From positions 62,001-126,000 of the forward strand of contig JAGIBK010000004.1 in NCBI GenBank assembly GCA_017744355.1: DNA of 64,000 bases. The letters are read 5' to 3'. The notes beneath the pieces were generated by a model that saw only the letters and a list, made by a program, of their open reading frames with translations, had not been told where the DNA came from and ran no database searches. Positions within the stretch are counted from its first letter, which is position 1, and each line of letters opens with the position of its first letter. A program made the translations under genes and the position numbers. Shown here one piece after another: positions 61,946 through 64,000 of this stretch. The stretch comes from a bacterium (GTDB lineage: Bacteria > Cyanobacteriota > Sericytochromatia > S15B-MN24 > UBA4093).

Positions 61946-61981
61946 AAAAGAGCCGCAGGCGCTAATGCCTGCGGCTCTTTT
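61946..61981. terminator. Bidirectional Rho-independent terminator
   Basis: 15-bp stem AAAAGAGCCGCAGGC / GCCTGCGGCTCTTTT with 6-nt loop, between convergent protease genes; T tracts are built into both sides. Confidence 0.93.
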
Positions 61982-61988
61982 CTCAGGT

Positions 61989-63422
61989 TTAAGGCAAAAC
62001 GATCGCCCCGCCGAACAGCGCCGAGCCCGAGCGGAACTCGAAGGCCCACGTACGCTTGGCGGGGGCCTTCAAGTCGTAATAGGTGGTGCTCCAGGGACGC
62101 AGGGTGCCGGGTAGCCCCTTCTGAAAGTCGGCGACGGGACGGGCCTGGACCCCACCGAGGGTGAGGCCGCCGTAGGTGCCCCTCAGGTTCACGTCGCTCG
62201 CGTACGAGAAGCGCCGATCATCGGTGAGCTTCAGGCCGCTCACGGCGTTGGCCACCGTCCAGTCCGAGTACACGTCCTGGAAGCTCGCCTCGCGCTTGAC
62301 GAGCCCCCCTTGGACCGCGCCCACTCCCGTCGCGGGTGCCGCCAGGGCGTCCTTGACCACCTCGGCGCCGAAGCGATCGTAGAGGTAGCGAGCAAAGAGG
62401 TAGCTCAGGCCGTACGAGAAGCCATTGGGGTTTCCCGCCCAGTCGGTGAGCGAGTATTCGGCAGGGGCCTCCTCGAAGCGCTTGATGTCCCGCGCGATCG
62501 CCTCGTTGCCCCCGCGCAGCCCATACCCGCACAGGTCCATGGCGAGCATCGCCCAGCCCTCGTCGAGCCAGGTCTCCTCGGGAGTGGCGCGGTTGGGCAC
62601 GAGCACCTTCTGGTTGAAGACGCAGAGGTGGGTGAACTCGTGGGCGAGCGTCCCGAAGACGGTCTGGGCGGGCTGCTCGAAGAGCCGGCTGGTCAAGAAG
62701 ATGACCTTCTTCTGGTTGGTATGGGCGCGCGGCCCGGTCGCAGCAGGCGAGAGCAGGTCCCGGCTCCAGAAGTAGCCCATCAGGCCCTTGTCCTTGCCGA
62801 AGTTGTCCACCGCGGGCGAGAGGACCACGTAGACCCGGCTCTCGCCCGATGGATCGGTCTTGGGTTCGGCCCCGAAGGTGCCGGTCACGGTGCCGTAGAT
62901 TCGGCTCTCGAAGGCCTCCCCGAGGCGCTTGAGCTGATCGTCGGTGATGCCCTCGGCCCCCTCGGCGTCCACGTAGAAGTTGGCGTGGGCGGTGGTGAGC
63001 CTTCGCTTGGCCGTGCGCTTCCGATCGCCCGCCTCGGTCGAGTCCCCGATGTTGACCCAGAAGGTCTCGGTCTCCGCGGCCGCCTGCACCCGCCGCACCG
63101 GCTCCCAGTCGAGGGCGCCGGGCTCTTGGGCAAGCCGAGCGCCCGACTCCCGGAAGCGGGCCTCGCCCTGAGTGGGATGCTGGTGCTGGATCCTGAACTG
63201 GAAGGCCGGGGCCTCGGCGTGGGCCGCGCTGACGGCCATCAAGAGACGGTTGGCCTCGCCGAGCTCCACGCGCATGGCCTCGCCCGCGGGCAAGACGAAC
63301 TGCCGAACCAGCCCCCCCGCGGCCCACGCGGTGCGGGCCGTGACGGGAGTGGTCGGGAGGCTCGTGCAGGCCGCCAGGGTGACGGTCAAGCCGAGCAGCA
63401 GGGCGCAGGCGCGGCTCGTCAT
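61989..63422 (-). CDS. Lipoprotein zinc metalloprotease (M30-like)
   Basis: A 477-aa lipoprotein (LLLGLTVTLAACTS, lipobox LAAC, Cys19). The zinc motif is HEFTH (TLAHEFTHLCVFNQK) and the third ligand probably in ETWLDEGWAMLA, an arrangement of hyicolysin-like M30 and related proteases. The N-terminal 130 residues are beta-rich and precede the catalytic domain; a helical region (SYGLSYLFARYLYDRFG) and beta-rich tail follow. Likely acts outside the cytoplasmic membrane. Family call is by motif only. Confidence 0.83.
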   Translation of the reverse strand: MTSRACALLLGLTVTLAACTSLPTTPVTARTAWAAGGLVRQFVLPAGEAMRVELGEANRLLMAVSAAHAEAPAFQFRIQHQHPTQGEARFRESGARLAQEPGALDWEPVRRVQAAAETETFWVNIGDSTEAGDRKRTAKRRLTTAHANFYVDAEGAEGITDDQLKRLGEAFESRIYGTVTGTFGAEPKTDPSGESRVYVVLSPAVDNFGKDKGLMGYFWSRDLLSPAATGPRAHTNQKKVIFLTSRLFEQPAQTVFGTLAHEFTHLCVFNQKVLVPNRATPEETWLDEGWAMLAMDLCGYGLRGGNEAIARDIKRFEEAPAEYSLTDWAGNPNGFSYGLSYLFARYLYDRFGAEVVKDALAAPATGVGAVQGGLVKREASFQDVYSDWTVANAVSGLKLTDDRRFSYASDVNLRGTYGGLTLGGVQARPVADFQKGLPGTLRPWSTTYYDLKAPAKRTWAFEFRSGSALFGGAIVLP

Positions 63423-63453
63423 GGGGTCATGATGCGCGAAAGAGGGGCCTTTG

Positions 63454-64000
63454 TCAGCGTACGGACGCGACCGCGCGGCCCTCGCTGATCGAGGCGAAGG
63501 CGTTGGCGATGCTCGAATTCTTCTGCTCGACCTTGCCGAAAGCGGCGACTGCGGCCCCGTCCTTGGAGAGGTCCGGGATGTCGGCGGTATCGAGAGAGTT
63601 GCTGACGCGGCCTTCGAGGATGTCCACGTCGTTCTGGGAGACCGCCTCGAGCTTCGCGGCCGACAGGCTGGCCTTGAGCTTGTCGGCGACGATGGTCGAG
63701 GCCGTGTTGAGGTCGCGCGCCGTGCTGGTGCCGGCGGGCTTGACGAAGGCGGTGATGCGCAGGGTGCCGCCGCTCTTGGCCTTGGTGGTCGCCACCAGGA
63801 TCACGGCCTTGCCGCTGGGCAGGCCCTTGATCTCGAAGAGGCCCGACTTGTTGGCCTTGACCGCCGCGCCGATGGCGTTGCCGTCGGCCGCGTAGGCACG
63901 GACCTCGGCCTCGGGGACCGCCCGCTCGCCGGCAATCGTCCCGGCGATCCGGTAGGCGTCGGTGAAGGCGATGGCCGCCTGCTGCGTCTCGGGGGCCTTG
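63454..64000 (-). CDS. Envelope protein with regulatory-like domain (5' end outside window)
   Basis: The frame runs open to the window edge, so only the last 181 residues are seen. It begins with a CarboxypepD-regulatory-like sandwich (AYRIAGTIAGERAVPEAEV, GLFEIKGLPSGKAVILVATT) followed by a helical C-terminal segment (RDLNTASTIVADKLKASLSA). The domain type is found in lipoproteins elsewhere in the window. A GTG at 63804 is not a credible start because the domain continues upstream. Confidence 0.75.
   Translation of the reverse strand, partial: KAPETQQAAIAFTDAYRIAGTIAGERAVPEAEVRAYAADGNAIGAAVKANKSGLFEIKGLPSGKAVILVATTKAKSGGTLRITAFVKPAGTSTARDLNTASTIVADKLKASLSAAKLEAVSQNDVDILEGRVSNSLDTADIPDLSKDGAAVAAFGKVEQKNSSIANAFASISEGRAVASVR

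Overview
The window is a GC-rich chromosomal segment from a Gram-negative-type bacterium. It encodes an MCE/Mla lipid-transport subunit, an S-layer-homology porin, many lipoproteins with clear lipoboxes, and type IV pilus motors. The best guess is a non-photosynthetic Cyanobacteriota relative such as Sericytochromatia. The arguments are about 38 copies (counted by eye) of the cyanobacterial HIP1 octamer GCGATCGC, roughly one per 1.7 kb; an SLH-plus-coiled-coil porin of the cyanobacterial type; and a nucleotidyltransferase/phosphomannomutase fusion. No photosynthesis, rRNA, tRNA, IS, phage or CRISPR feature is visible, so the lineage is an inference.

Layout. 1-6.6 kb: the end of an MCE gene, then a 1732-aa signalling protein (Ser/Thr kinase, AAA-type ATPase, TPR, GAF, GAF, GGDEF). 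6.6-9.3 kb: three unknown genes, one built of an A-B-A-B internal duplication and one a glycine-zipper micro-protein. 9.3-15 kb: a minus-strand pilus operon running Roadblock/LC7 protein, pilB (with an extra zinc-ribbon tail), pilT, pilC and a 35-aa membrane peptide. 15-19.8 kb: pheT, pheS and rpsF-ssb-rpsR. 19.8-21.8 kb: a lipoprotein and a membrane protein with an L7/L12-like tail. 21.9-27.3 kb: sugar-nucleotide genes (phosphomannomutase, nucleotidyltransferase/pseudo-phosphomannomutase fusion, GT4 glycosyltransferase). 27.4-31.6 kb: a four-carbon sugar-acid kinase translationally coupled to a second ssb through an apparent CTG start, then secreted proteins and a LysM protein.

31.9-36.1 kb: a DHH-CBS-CCA nucleotidyltransferase fusion, a site-2 protease, an HD hydrolase and a DUF167 protein. 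36.2-40.7 kb: two surface lipoproteins (NHL propeller, Fn3-like) and trpBA. 40.9-43.8 kb: small lipoprotein and membrane proteins, a putative DNA-binding protein and mqnA of the futalosine menaquinone pathway. 43.9-50.5 kb: a secreted glycoside hydrolase, lipoproteins including an MliC-like lysozyme inhibitor, the SLH porin and another outer-membrane protein. 50.8-53.8 kb: a tightly coupled ispA, PAP2-like, tlyA, nadK operon facing spoVS. 54.3-58.2 kb: a DUF4127 protein, split transketolase and ndk. 58.4-60.9 kb: a histidine kinase and a lone receiver (tail to tail) and a three-HTH regulator. 61-64 kb: two lipoprotein metalloproteases and the end of a further envelope protein.

Most of the window is ordinary housekeeping and envelope biology. 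The points most worth follow-up are the kinase-to-GGDEF megaprotein, the Roadblock/zinc-ribbon/micropeptide pilus operon, the CTG-initiated gene, the degenerate phosphomannomutase domain overlapping an intact phosphomannomutase gene, and the density of HIP1.
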